Shown here in pieces: positions 22,613 to 31,957 of a DNA stretch of 64,000 nt (the stretch's first letter is position 1; the number at the start of each line of letters is the position of its first letter). Source of the DNA: Symsagittifera roscoffensis. Lineage: Eukaryota > Xenacoelomorpha > Acoela > Convolutidae. The notes under the pieces were generated by a model. That model saw only the letters and a list, made by a program, of their open reading frames with translations, made no database searches and was not told the DNA's origin. The stretch lies in contig NC_087065.1 of NCBI RefSeq assembly GCF_963678635.1, positions 59,732,754 through 59,796,753 on the forward strand, read 5' to 3'. The position numbers and the translations under genes were made by a program.

Positions 22613-25273
22613 TCAATGTTCCATCTCTTCCTCCTGTGATACTGACTCCGCACTTTCGGTTTCCGTGTCTTGTAGCACGTCGTTGGCTATCCTGACGCTG
22701 TTGGAAGCCGTCCTCCAACACTTCTGCTCTTCTACCCTCTGCTTACAGCAAGGTAGGGGATCCACGTTGGATTCTCTGTTTCTGCAGAAACTGTTGTGGA
22801 GACACAACGTCACGTTTCTCTCCAAATCTTCTTTCAGCATCTCTGCCTTCTCATTTCCACTACGCTCACTTGTCCTGGAAATTCTTTTCACAGCGGTGGT
22901 CACTGCATTCCGATGAGTCACGAAAGCTCGCTTGAAAGCTCCTGCCCCAATGTCCAGCTGATATTCACTGTACACCCTGCCGTGCTTCGACATATGCTTT
23001 TTCGCATACTCGTACAACCATGCAGTCATGTTAGCTCTGAACCATGGCATCAATCGTTTTCTCGCCCATATCTTCTTCACTTCCATCGAAATGTTTAGAA
23101 CTTTGCACACCGTCTCAAAAAGATCTAAATCTTTTAGACAATCCAACTTCCGCAACTGTTCTCTCGTCGGCGCCTCCTGTCTATTATTCTCTCTCACATG
23201 AGCTTCCAGCCATCGTATCGCCATCATAACTCGCACTATCACTATTGTTACGGGCTGCGATGAATCTGGTAAACCCATGGAGAGCAGCTCTCCAGAGTCC
23301 CAGATCAACATCAGATTACTACGCTTGGAATACCACCAGGTCTGCAACAAGCAGTGGCAAGGAAACTCGTCATGCGTCAACATGATGCTCCTCCAATTAC
23401 GTTTTCCGGAAGCTTCCAGTAATGGTTCCACTTCCATCATCACTCGGTGGATCTCATCATTCTCATCTACTGCATTGTAATCTGTGACAGTTGATCCTCT
23501 CTGTTTCTGTTTCTCAAAGTCACTGAAGTTCCCGCTCACATATCCCATGAACTTCTTTCCTAGTATTGACTCCAACTCCTCTTTGGTTCTCTCTGGAACT
23601 GCTGAGAACATCTTACATAGTAACTCGTAAGACTTTTCAGACATTCTCGCCAATCTCACAAACTTCGGCACTGAGAAGGCTTGATCCACAATTATTCTTG
23701 TACTCTTCACGTCCACAGCTACGAAATGTACAGGATATCTGCTCTTGCACATTGGAGCCAACGTTGAACCCACCAAATATCGTGCTCCTGATGGTCTACA
23801 ATAAGTTTCACTGTGTCTGATGTTCATTTCTGCCTCGATTGCTTCCCTCCATTTCCCTATGTACTTCTGCTCAGTCTGCAGAACTCCTGGGAATACTTCT
23901 ACGCTGATGGCTGTAACAATCTCATGTTTCTGTTCTAGATTCAATAGTGACTCTAAAGAACCAAACATGCTGTAGAATCCTAGTGCAGTCACTAGATTCA
24001 CATCGGTTCCTCCATGGCAATCTGCTATCAGTTCCGTCTCCGTTTTTGCTTTCATCACTACAGATCCAAACAATACTGTCAATTGCTTGTGTTGTTTCTC
24101 CAGGGTTTTCACACAGTCTAGACCTCCACAAACGTGACCCTCCAGTCCACAGACTTCTGCCAGACAGCTACCAGGTTTGACCCAGTCTTCTGGTCCCCAG
24201 CCAGGCAACTCCACTTTATCTTCTCCGTTGCTCTTAGAGGCTGTTATCATCACATTATATATGATGTTGAGGTCACGCAAGTTACAGTCTGCATTCAGTT
24301 CCCTCTGTACGTCTTGTGTCGCCCGTAATATTGAGTCAGCGTTGGGACTAGGACACCATGATGGCCTCATCAACTCCCACACTGCCATCAAGCTCGTTCT
24401 CAGTAATTCGTCTGAGAATCCCAACCCAAACTCCACTCTCTTGTCGGATTTTGGTACTGAAGGTGCAGTCACCTCTTCTTCCAAGACCAATCCCAATTTG
24501 GCCTGTGGATTGTTAACGCTCTTAATCGTTACAATTCTGGACGTCCAGAATCTTAGTAACACCGCCTGCTCATAATCAAAGAAGCAATCGCGTATGTCTT
24601 CACTCAGGAAAGGATTGTACGCTATCCCTATGATCCCGGATACGTAGCTATATGACTTCTTCTTGATCGGTCCACAGTACTCACTGGATTTCGGCAATGC
24701 TCCCATAGATTCTTTAGTGAGTCTCAACTCCTTGTTTGAGAATCTCCTGATCTCATCTATCTTTTTCATGGGTTCCAATTCTTCAGGTTCTTTCATGTTT
24801 ACCCTCATCGGCTTACTTTGCTGCATATCCAGCATTGCTAGTAAGAACAAGGCTTTCGTTCGCTCATCGCCTTCCCTCAACATTTTAACACAAGTGTTTA
24901 ATGCAGGTACTGAAATCTGCTCTATAAGGAATCGAATGAAACAGAGAGCGTCTCTCCGCTTCGCACACGCTACCGCTGCTCCCTCCTGGACTATCAGATC
25001 CCTCAGATTCGCCATAAGGAAAACCTTTTCTTCTTTTGATCTCTTTCTTTCTTCTGGATCATATTCTTCGCGAGTCAGTCCCATCATGCACCAGGCGAAC
25101 CTGAGTTGTAACTCAGTCCTTACGTAAGGTACTGCCACGAGAGCATGTATTCTTGGCGTAGTCCTCATTTCCTCTTCGAAATACCTCAATACTACTGCTT
25201 TCCATGGAAGGCTCACTAACTGCTCGATTGTTTCTGCCTGTATGTCAGACGACGCCAAAGTCCCGTACGCCTT
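22613..25273 (-). CDS. extra ORF, third open segment (886 codons, unknown domain)
   Basis: This is the C-terminal third of the long extra reading frame of copy A, in the same frame as the two upstream segments and separated from them by TAG at 25274-25276 and TGA at 25355-25357. There is no ATG near its start, so it is a continuation and not an independent gene. The product is soluble-looking, about 100 kDa, mixed alpha/beta by composition, without a signal peptide. A compact cluster C-x4-C-x4-H-x-C-x4-C lies at about residues 365-382 counted from 25258 and could bind zinc. The tail (last ~90 residues) is basic then acidic/Ser-rich. I do not recognise the fold. Long preservation of an open frame implies past selection on the protein. 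Confidence 0.7.
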   Translation of the reverse strand, partial: KAYGTLASSDIQAETIEQLVSLPWKAVVLRYFEEEMRTTPRIHALVAVPYVRTELQLRFAWCMMGLTREEYDPEERKRSKEEKVFLMANLRDLIVQEGAAVACAKRRDALCFIRFLIEQISVPALNTCVKMLREGDERTKALFLLAMLDMQQSKPMRVNMKEPEELEPMKKIDEIRRFSNKELRLTKESMGALPKSSEYCGPIKKKSYSYVSGIIGIAYNPFLSEDIRDCFFDYEQAVLLRFWTSRIVTIKSVNNPQAKLGLVLEEEVTAPSVPKSDKRVEFGLGFSDELLRTSLMAVWELMRPSWCPSPNADSILRATQDVQRELNADCNLRDLNIIYNVMITASKSNGEDKVELPGWGPEDWVKPGSCLAEVCGLEGHVCGGLDCVKTLEKQHKQLTVLFGSVVMKAKTETELIADCHGGTDVNLVTALGFYSMFGSLESLLNLEQKHEIVTAISVEVFPGVLQTEQKYIGKWREAIEAEMNIRHSETYCRPSGARYLVGSTLAPMCKSRYPVHFVAVDVKSTRIIVDQAFSVPKFVRLARMSEKSYELLCKMFSAVPERTKEELESILGKKFMGYVSGNFSDFEKQKQRGSTVTDYNAVDENDEIHRVMMEVEPLLEASGKRNWRSIMLTHDEFPCHCLLQTWWYSKRSNLMLIWDSGELLSMGLPDSSQPVTIVIVRVMMAIRWLEAHVRENNRQEAPTREQLRKLDCLKDLDLFETVCKVLNISMEVKKIWARKRLMPWFRANMTAWLYEYAKKHMSKHGRVYSEYQLDIGAGAFKRAFVTHRNAVTTAVKRISRTSERSGNEKAEMLKEDLERNVTLCLHNSFCRNRESNVDPLPCCKQRVEEQKCWRTASNSVRIANDVLQDTETESAESVSQEEEMEH

Positions 25274-25354
25274 CTACTTGAGGGTGGTGCATTGCAACAT
25301 CATTTCCAGATAACCCTCCATGGCTTTTGCGTCTTCCAGGGCCATCACATACCC

Positions 25355-28300
25355 TCAAGCCGAGTTTCGGTATTCCAACATCTCCATGTATCCACCGGTG
25401 GGTTCATCCATCGACACTGTCTCCGACACGGTTAGTCGGTTGTATTCCACTGGTGTTAGTTGTCCTGCGACACTTCCTTTTCCATGATTCATGGGAGATG
25501 GCTTGAAGTCCCTCATTTTGCTCTCTCCACATTGGCTGAGTATTTCCATTTCCAAGGTTGCTCCAATCAGAGTGCGGTCACTCCTTTTGGATGTATAACC
25601 GGTTGACTTTATCCCCGCCATGAGAATGGGTGCCACCATCGCTATATCAGTTAATACTCTATCTGTGCCAGACAATCGATAATCACCTTGCCCCAAATCC
25701 ATGACTTCCTCGACTCGTTTTCTTTTCGCTGAGTTACCAGCTTTCATCGATATTTCTGAATCCACTTTCGTCTTCCCAACTCTCCTCGGCATCACTCTGC
25801 TGCCTAACTTCATCTTCATCGCATTGATTTTATCAATCACCATTTTCGATCGCATCGTCCCTCTCCTGGTTCTTGACAGGTACACCACCTCTCCTTCATC
25901 GTCCTGCGGTGTCATCTTGATGGGAGAATTCGCTTCACTCTCATCAGTGGCTGAGTCGATCAATAACTCACTCAGTCTCCCTTCACACTCATCAAGCTTG
26001 TCAAGTACTTCTCTCATCAAGGGTTGATTGAGACCTGTTTTGAGGATGGACTGGGTCCCATAGCTCTGAATCACGGTCCAGACTTCTTCCATAAACGCCA
26101 CTCTGTCCAGCTTACATCCCGTCCTACTCTCATGGTCTCGGTGATGTACTTCCCATTCTTCTTCGGGCAGCGTTCCCAAGAAAGGTACTCTGGCTGAGGC
26201 CTCTATTCTTCTCCTCCGAGGTGATTCCATAAGGATTCTCTGGTCGTTATTTCTTGAATTGCCAGGAGAGCTGCTCTCCGGCAAATTCCGTTTCATTTCC
26301 TCAAAGGCCGACGGAGGCTCCAGTGTCGAGATGCCTTCATCCGCTGGCTCAGTCGTTTCCAACGTGTCTGCATTATTCTCAAGATCACTGAAGATATTGA
26401 AATCCAGGCTGGATGTTCCTCCTGTCGATGCCCTGTCGTCTTCCCCACCAGCTTGATCTTGTTGCATGGGTTCTTCAGTCTGACGGCTTCCACCCTGTCC
26501 GTCATCTCCTTCTGACTTATCTTTGTTCGGGCTCACTGGTCCTTGTTCGTCAATATCGGCTTCTTCCTGGAATCTCGGTATGAGCAATGTACCGGCCGAT
26601 TTATCTTCCTCTTCTCCATGGACCACTTTGATTTCTTCGCAGCCGAAGGGTGCTAGGAAGGTTCTCGTCTGCAATATTCCTCCAACTTTCATCTCCTTTT
26701 TCACACTGGTCAGGATTAATGAGGCTTCAGGCAATTCGGTCCTGCCTCTCATTCTCATCGGAGCTAAGCCTAGTCCTCTCCATTCCTCATCAAATCTTCC
26801 AGGCTTGGGAGTAGCGGCGTTGCTTATTCGCCTTCTCGTCGCTTGATCCGTGTATGCAAATCGTGTGTACTGTAACACGGCGGCATTTCTCCCTACGAAG
26901 TATGGATCCATCGTTCCCATGAAATTCCCTACTCTCCTTTCATTGGTTTCGAATGCTCTCAACCTAGGAGTTTGTACCACGGAGACTGCTCCGAGCAACA
27001 TCCTTCTTATTAGAGGGAATTCAGGGATTGCCTCCGGTAGCTTCTTGTAATCGCCCCAGTCCTTCGTTTCTTCTCTCACCTTGTGGTATGCTGCAGTGAG
27101 ACGAGGCACTCTGGTTATTTCACCATTCGTTTTGTCATAGGGTCTCAGATTCCAAAGCTTTGGAAACACCTCGATGTGTCCTCTTTCTACTTCTCCCACG
27201 CGGTCACGGAAGTGATCGTCAAAATTGATGATCGTCATTTCTGGCTCTGATATCTTCGCAAATAACAGATCTTCACTCATGAGCTCCCGCAATGTGTGCT
27301 GCTCACACCAGTTCAGTGTACTACCGTCCACTGCCGATATGAGGTTCAGGTGCAGCGCCGACCTCCTATATGCTTCCACTTTAACGTCAGGGAATGCAAA
27401 CGTGACTGCTGGTCCATAGATTACTGTCACGAACTCCGTGACTCCTCTGATCAGCGCCAAGGGATCGGTTCTCATAGCCAAGCTCAGATCCGTTAATAGC
27501 GGCATGCCTCCAACATGTCGTCTAACATCTTCCTCTCTTTCAATTGTCTCGTCTTCTCCGGTTCCAAAGCGATTTTGCTGCAAGAGATATTGGATAAGAG
27601 TGTGTCTCAGATCTCTTATTTTGTTCCACGAGTCCGTGGATTTCCTCATATCCAGGTTCCTCACTCTCTCTTTCATCTGCTCTGGACAACGTGCCAGTTT
27701 CATTAGTCCTCCCAAGTTTCCGTGGGTTATTGCGATCAATGTCAGAAGTCCATCTAGTCGCAGGTTCTGTATTCCATCCGTTAGCAGTATCGCCGGTCCT
27801 TTCACGAAACTCTCCGCTCCGAATGTCATGTACAAGGCTATTAATTCCACTATCGATACTCTCACTACTGCTTGGAGGAATTTCTTTATCAAATAATGCG
27901 AGACTTTCGGGTAGACTTTTGCCAAGAAGGACGCGGTCCATCCGGCTCCCAACCCTTCTAGCATGCTGTCTGTCCTTTCAAAGCCCTCCTGTCCTTTCAC
28001 TTCCTGGGTCCAGAAGGTTTCCAGAGTAATCTGACACATTCTGTTTACAAACTCAGCAGTCTTTTCTCCGGCATTTTCCGCCAGGTTCACCTCCTTCAAC
28101 AAGTAGGCATGTATCTTCGTGATCATTACGGGGCCTTGCTGAAAAGCATCTGCACCCAATGCCGCTACTCTAGGATTCAGGTGTAGCCACTGGTTGGCTT
28201 CCGGCTTGGTTCTCAGAACCATCGCCTCCAGATGAGCTCTCGTCTCTAGTGAATTGTTTCTTCTTGTGTCCTCACTTGCCACCTCCATTGCTCGGAACCA

Positions 28301-29512
28301 TAAGTCGTTGGACATTGCCGTGATCACTCGATGGTCGTCGTCTGTTCCCGGTTTCAGTTTGAGTTGCCGACTGAAGTTGGACAGTTCCAACCCTAGCACT
28401 TCGTCCAACACTAACATGTGTAGCGCGTGGTCCTTGAATCCTCTCATCGCGTTTGAGATATCTGACCATACTGCAGGCAGTTCAGCCTTAAGTGGCCTCA
28501 GGTTCTCCATTTCTATCATGCGATTCGGGGCCGATATGATCACATCATATTTTGCTTCTGAAAGTAAGGCTACCACTGCGTACACAAACTTCAGTCCATC
28601 CGGGAGATGTGCATATCCCGGAGACAACGCGAATACTACTCTCAACGCCACTTTATTGAATGACCCCTCCTTCGTTGCATCCACCACTTCACCCATCGAC
28701 TCCAGGATGTCTTTTATTGCTGGCCATGCTGCGTTTTCTCCTGTTGCAGGATCTCTGAGCCTGCTCAGAAAACCTCTACTGTGTAGATGGTCATTGATGC
28801 CAGCAAACACAATCGTAATTGGGTTCATGTCTGTCTGCCTTTGTACCCCTATAGCCAAAGACACTGATTGCAATAGGTCTAGCTCCACCGCGGCCAACAT
28901 TTTGACGTCCGGCCAAAACAAAGACTTGGAGGTGTACACGAACTCTGAATTCGCTACTACCATGATTTTGGCCTTCCTCATCTCTGCTTTGTCGTAGGCG
29001 GCGAAGATGGTCTCATCTTTCTTTATCGCTGTCAATCCGCCATATCTCTGGGCATCACCATCTTGGTTCACTAGTTTTGGGTACACTCTCTCCTTCACAT
29101 GACCAGGTGGTGTCGTCAGCTGCCTAAATATCTTCACGTGTTGTCCAATCGGTGCTCTCGCCGTCAGGAATCTCCCTGGTCTTTCTTCACGATTCCCCTC
29201 ATCATGGTTCAATCTCACATCTTGCAACGGTCTCGCATTCACTGGTCCCATCGTGTTGTTAGAGGGCAGTCCCTCCGAATCAGCAAATCTCAAGGCCGTC
29301 GTGGAGCTGAAATTTATGCTAGCGGCTATCAACCGGTCTACGCCGGTTATCGAGTACAATCTGCTGACGGATAGCGTCGCTCCATTCAGCATCCTCCTTG
29401 CATCTTCGATGAAGCTTACTCTCTGTAGGTCCAGCTTCATTAATTCGTCTTTGTATATATGCCAAGGAGATGGTATGGATCTCGACCACAACAATGAGCC
29501 CCTGCTCGGTCC
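25355..29512 (-). CDS. extra ORF, second open segment (1385 codons) with a G-x-N-D block
   Basis: This segment is in frame with the SGNH segment upstream (separated only by TAA at 29513-29515) and with the third segment downstream. No ATG occurs until about 29440, so it was most likely translated as one protein with the SGNH part. Counting from 29494: residues 176-185 end a hydrophobic strand in A-N-S-E, residues 228-236 form VFAGINDHL, and residues 297-303 contain LPDGLKF. The spacing of strand-S, G-x-N-D and a later D-G recalls SGNH hydrolase blocks I, III and V, so this may be a second, degenerate SGNH-like domain; that is inference. About residues 985-1110 are acidic, Gly/Ser/Gln-rich and probably disordered, followed by a basic region. 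Otherwise unrecognised. Confidence 0.7.
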   Translation of the reverse strand, partial: GPSRGSLLWSRSIPSPWHIYKDELMKLDLQRVSFIEDARRMLNGATLSVSRLYSITGVDRLIAASINFSSTTALRFADSEGLPSNNTMGPVNARPLQDVRLNHDEGNREERPGRFLTARAPIGQHVKIFRQLTTPPGHVKERVYPKLVNQDGDAQRYGGLTAIKKDETIFAAYDKAEMRKAKIMVVANSEFVYTSKSLFWPDVKMLAAVELDLLQSVSLAIGVQRQTDMNPITIVFAGINDHLHSRGFLSRLRDPATGENAAWPAIKDILESMGEVVDATKEGSFNKVALRVVFALSPGYAHLPDGLKFVYAVVALLSEAKYDVIISAPNRMIEMENLRPLKAELPAVWSDISNAMRGFKDHALHMLVLDEVLGLELSNFSRQLKLKPGTDDDHRVITAMSNDLWFRAMEVASEDTRRNNSLETRAHLEAMVLRTKPEANQWLHLNPRVAALGADAFQQGPVMITKIHAYLLKEVNLAENAGEKTAEFVNRMCQITLETFWTQEVKGQEGFERTDSMLEGLGAGWTASFLAKVYPKVSHYLIKKFLQAVVRVSIVELIALYMTFGAESFVKGPAILLTDGIQNLRLDGLLTLIAITHGNLGGLMKLARCPEQMKERVRNLDMRKSTDSWNKIRDLRHTLIQYLLQQNRFGTGEDETIEREEDVRRHVGGMPLLTDLSLAMRTDPLALIRGVTEFVTVIYGPAVTFAFPDVKVEAYRRSALHLNLISAVDGSTLNWCEQHTLRELMSEDLLFAKISEPEMTIINFDDHFRDRVGEVERGHIEVFPKLWNLRPYDKTNGEITRVPRLTAAYHKVREETKDWGDYKKLPEAIPEFPLIRRMLLGAVSVVQTPRLRAFETNERRVGNFMGTMDPYFVGRNAAVLQYTRFAYTDQATRRRISNAATPKPGRFDEEWRGLGLAPMRMRGRTELPEASLILTSVKKEMKVGGILQTRTFLAPFGCEEIKVVHGEEEDKSAGTLLIPRFQEEADIDEQGPVSPNKDKSEGDDGQGGSRQTEEPMQQDQAGGEDDRASTGGTSSLDFNIFSDLENNADTLETTEPADEGISTLEPPSAFEEMKRNLPESSSPGNSRNNDQRILMESPRRRRIEASARVPFLGTLPEEEWEVHHRDHESRTGCKLDRVAFMEEVWTVIQSYGTQSILKTGLNQPLMREVLDKLDECEGRLSELLIDSATDESEANSPIKMTPQDDEGEVVYLSRTRRGTMRSKMVIDKINAMKMKLGSRVMPRRVGKTKVDSEISMKAGNSAKRKRVEEVMDLGQGDYRLSGTDRVLTDIAMVAPILMAGIKSTGYTSKRSDRTLIGATLEMEILSQCGESKMRDFKPSPMNHGKGSVAGQLTPVEYNRLTVSETVSMDEPTGGYMEMLEYRNSA

Positions 29513-31561
29513 TTACTCTCGACTGGTACTCGTCGTCTCCGATCTAGTGTCTGATCTAGATGTGCCTGCTACTTCTTCGATTGGTTGGTTGACAGGTTCT
29601 ATCCTTCTCCTGGGATGTATTGTCCTCCTCATCGGTGCTTCTCCCAACCGATCCTGTACGTCTGTTCTTCGACCTCGTTCGCTGGAGCTTTGTTGCCGGT
29701 AATTCGTGACGGCTGGGACCGTACCCAGGCGTGTTTCCAGGCTAGGAGGCACAAAGGTGGTAATCACCGCATCACTCACCATTCCCTCTTCCTTCAGCAC
29801 TCCTGTATCAACGAGTTCTGCTTCCAACTCATCCAACCGTTCTTGGAAGACTCGATTCAACCAAGCTTGTCCTTCGATACTGTCGAAGTGGATGCCATCT
29901 GTGGTCAGTCTGGCCTGATCCATGGCTCTCAACTCACGTTCAATATCCATGAGGATCATTCTTCCGGCATTTCGATTTGCTAGGTTCCTCAAGATGTTGT
30001 TCCATCTTATGACTCCCTCGTTGTGCCTTCTTCCTGATGCTGTCAGGCTTCTCGCGTTCATTGGCACAGTGCAAACGGTCAGTACCGCGCAACTGAACTT
30101 CTGCCAGAGAGTAGTAAACAAACACACCATCATTGACTCCCACAGTGCTTCCTGCTCGTCTGATCCTCTGGAGATGTCATTATTCCCCACTAAGATCATC
30201 ACATTGGGAATCTTCCCTGGATTCATCAGTTCCACCATCCGATATAATTGGGCTATCGTCGCCCCTCCGAAGGCCATCACCGTGGTGACCCATGAGGTCC
30301 TCAAGTTCGACAGCACTCTGACTAAACTGTCTCCCAATATCAGGTGAGATGTCCCGAGTGGTGGTTGCTGCAGGTTCACAGCCGGGCTCCAGGTAGCTCG
30401 ATTGAAGCAGGCCCTCGGATCTGTCTCCGGAACTCCCGTGAAATTGTATTTCAATTGATTATTCTTCTGCACGTCTACTATGCGAGACACTTTCTTTGCT
30501 GGCATCTTTCGTAGTTTCCTCTCTGGGATTCTCGAGCAGCTCCCCATGAGTGGTGTCACGTTACTTATCCCTTGTCTGATCACGGTCTGGGAGAGTTGTA
30601 CTCTGCCCGTATCGTCAATCGTTCCATAGGGTGCAGTCACCCCGGAACCTGGCGCATTCTTGTTACCGACCAGTCGTCCAGCTGTCTCTATCAGCCTCCT
30701 CACTGTCTGTTCTACGACGGGATCACCCAAGGTGTCACTAGGATCCGGGATTGTTACTCGATTTGTCTCTACTGGAGGTCGTGTCTCCGTTGTTTGACTC
30801 ATTTCTCTAGGCGTCAAGAGCTCCATCGGGGACTGCCCACGAGGAATATCCCTTGCAGGTATCACTTTCTCTACGGCCGTTGTCAAGGCCACCTGCTCCG
30901 ATCGCTCTTTGTATTCCTGCCTTAAGCGCTCGATCTCTTGACCCTGCTTCTTGTTGCAGTCTTCAAACAACTTCCTCCACATGTCCCGATCTTCCTCCAT
31001 CTGGAGCATGCTTTTGGTCATCTCGTCCAGCTCCTTCTTCGTATTTCTCAGCTGATCGTTCATCTCGTCCAGATCTTGTATGGTTTGGTTCGTCTGAACC
31101 TTCTGTGTTACTTTCGCCCTTTTTGGTGGCACAGCTGCTCTCAGTGGTGAACCAGACGAGGTCGCCTCGCTGTTCATCTCCCGATGCATTCTCGTCAGCC
31201 CAGGTTTGGGCTTGGAGGGCCTTGGCATCTCACCTGGTTGGTAAGTCCTAGAACTTCCCAATCCAGGCTCATTCGACAAGTCACTCCCTGAGAGAGCCCC
31301 GTTTCTCCACCTCATCACTCTCATGTTCGGGCGGTCTAGTACTCCCCTTTCTTCATATGCTGCCATCAACAAGACTTCCGTGGGGCGGTCCCCACGGTTG
31401 TCATGCCCCAAGATGTTGATCAGGGCGGTCAGCAACATGACTACCTCTGGGTCCTCCAGAGCGAAGTCTCGATCGATCAGCCGACAATAGATCGCATCTA
31501 TCATCGGTCCTACATATGCCTCTGCCAGGTCCATCAATTCATCCAGGTTAAAGTTGTCCAT
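29513..31561 (-). CDS. SGNH/GDSL hydrolase-domain ORF of copy A (first segment of the extra ORF)
   Basis: 682 codons from ATG at 31561. I chose this start because copy B has an ATG at the homologous place (9598) and upstream codons are not shared. Domains: a conserved N-terminal helical region (residues 1-70), a Pro/Ser-rich linker, a coiled coil at about 155-225, and an SGNH hydrolase domain at about 400-585. Within it the four blocks are visible: block I I-L-G-D-S-L (catalytic Ser) at about 408-413, block II F-G-G-A at about 431-434, block III V-G-N-N-D at about 458-462, and block V D-G-I-H-F-D (catalytic Asp/His) at about 555-560. SGNH enzymes are esterases, lipases or acyl hydrolases acting on lipids or glycans. 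It lies about 400 bp downstream of the macro-domain ORF and ends in TAA, after which the same frame continues. Esterase-like domains are known in ORF1 of CR1-type LINEs; in a gypsy element the role is unknown. Confidence 0.85.
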   Translation of the reverse strand: MDNFNLDELMDLAEAYVGPMIDAIYCRLIDRDFALEDPEVVMLLTALINILGHDNRGDRPTEVLLMAAYEERGVLDRPNMRVMRWRNGALSGSDLSNEPGLGSSRTYQPGEMPRPSKPKPGLTRMHREMNSEATSSGSPLRAAVPPKRAKVTQKVQTNQTIQDLDEMNDQLRNTKKELDEMTKSMLQMEEDRDMWRKLFEDCNKKQGQEIERLRQEYKERSEQVALTTAVEKVIPARDIPRGQSPMELLTPREMSQTTETRPPVETNRVTIPDPSDTLGDPVVEQTVRRLIETAGRLVGNKNAPGSGVTAPYGTIDDTGRVQLSQTVIRQGISNVTPLMGSCSRIPERKLRKMPAKKVSRIVDVQKNNQLKYNFTGVPETDPRACFNRATWSPAVNLQQPPLGTSHLILGDSLVRVLSNLRTSWVTTVMAFGGATIAQLYRMVELMNPGKIPNVMILVGNNDISRGSDEQEALWESMMVCLFTTLWQKFSCAVLTVCTVPMNARSLTASGRRHNEGVIRWNNILRNLANRNAGRMILMDIERELRAMDQARLTTDGIHFDSIEGQAWLNRVFQERLDELEAELVDTGVLKEEGMVSDAVITTFVPPSLETRLGTVPAVTNYRQQSSSERGRRTDVQDRLGEAPMRRTIHPRRRIEPVNQPIEEVAGTSRSDTRSETTSTSRE

Positions 31562-31957
31562 TCTATTCTTTCCAAGTTTGATTTGATTCGATTTGATGAT
31601 TTGACTCAAGTGAGTAATTTAAATGATCAATCAGGATCTAGAAAAGAAATCACGAATGTCACACTTGTCAGTTTCACCTTAACATATATCGTTAAAATTT
31701 GCTTAAAAACAGTTCAGATAAAAAAATATTTATCCTAAAATTTATTAAAATCAATTGGTTTCTAAAATTTTGGAATTCGACCTAAGATTGGACAGTCCAA
31801 ACTTTGGATCTATTCCCAAGATCGTCATTTAGTTGTTCATGGTCACTAACCCCTACTTACCCATGATCTTAATAACCTAACACATAACATAACATAACAC
31901 ACATATCACATTTTACATACAACTTAGTCTTTGGCCTAACACTCTCTCGCACATCAC
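31562..31957 (-). other. spacer between macro-domain ORF and SGNH ORF (copy A)
   Basis: Homologous to 9599-9938 in copy B. No ORF; the repeated acataacataacac phrase near 31880 is a short simple repeat. If the extra ORF was made from a spliced RNA, its acceptor should be here or shortly upstream. Confidence 0.5.

Noticed and set aside
22613-29512. Envelope glycoprotein in the env position
   Set aside because: No signal peptide, fusion peptide-like stretch or transmembrane helix is visible in these segments.
22613-29512. RNA virus polymerase or capsid captured as an endogenous element
   Set aside because: No G-D-D or other polymerase motifs were found, and context is a single retroelement frame.
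22613-31561. Alternative genetic code explaining the in-frame stops
   Set aside because: TAA, TGA and TAG each occur once, and POLR3C and other ORFs use the standard code without internal stops.
22613-31609. Many plus-strand ORFs of 60-250 codons across copy A
   Set aside because: They lie antisense to the long minus-strand coding frames, have no recognisable motifs and are the expected shadows.
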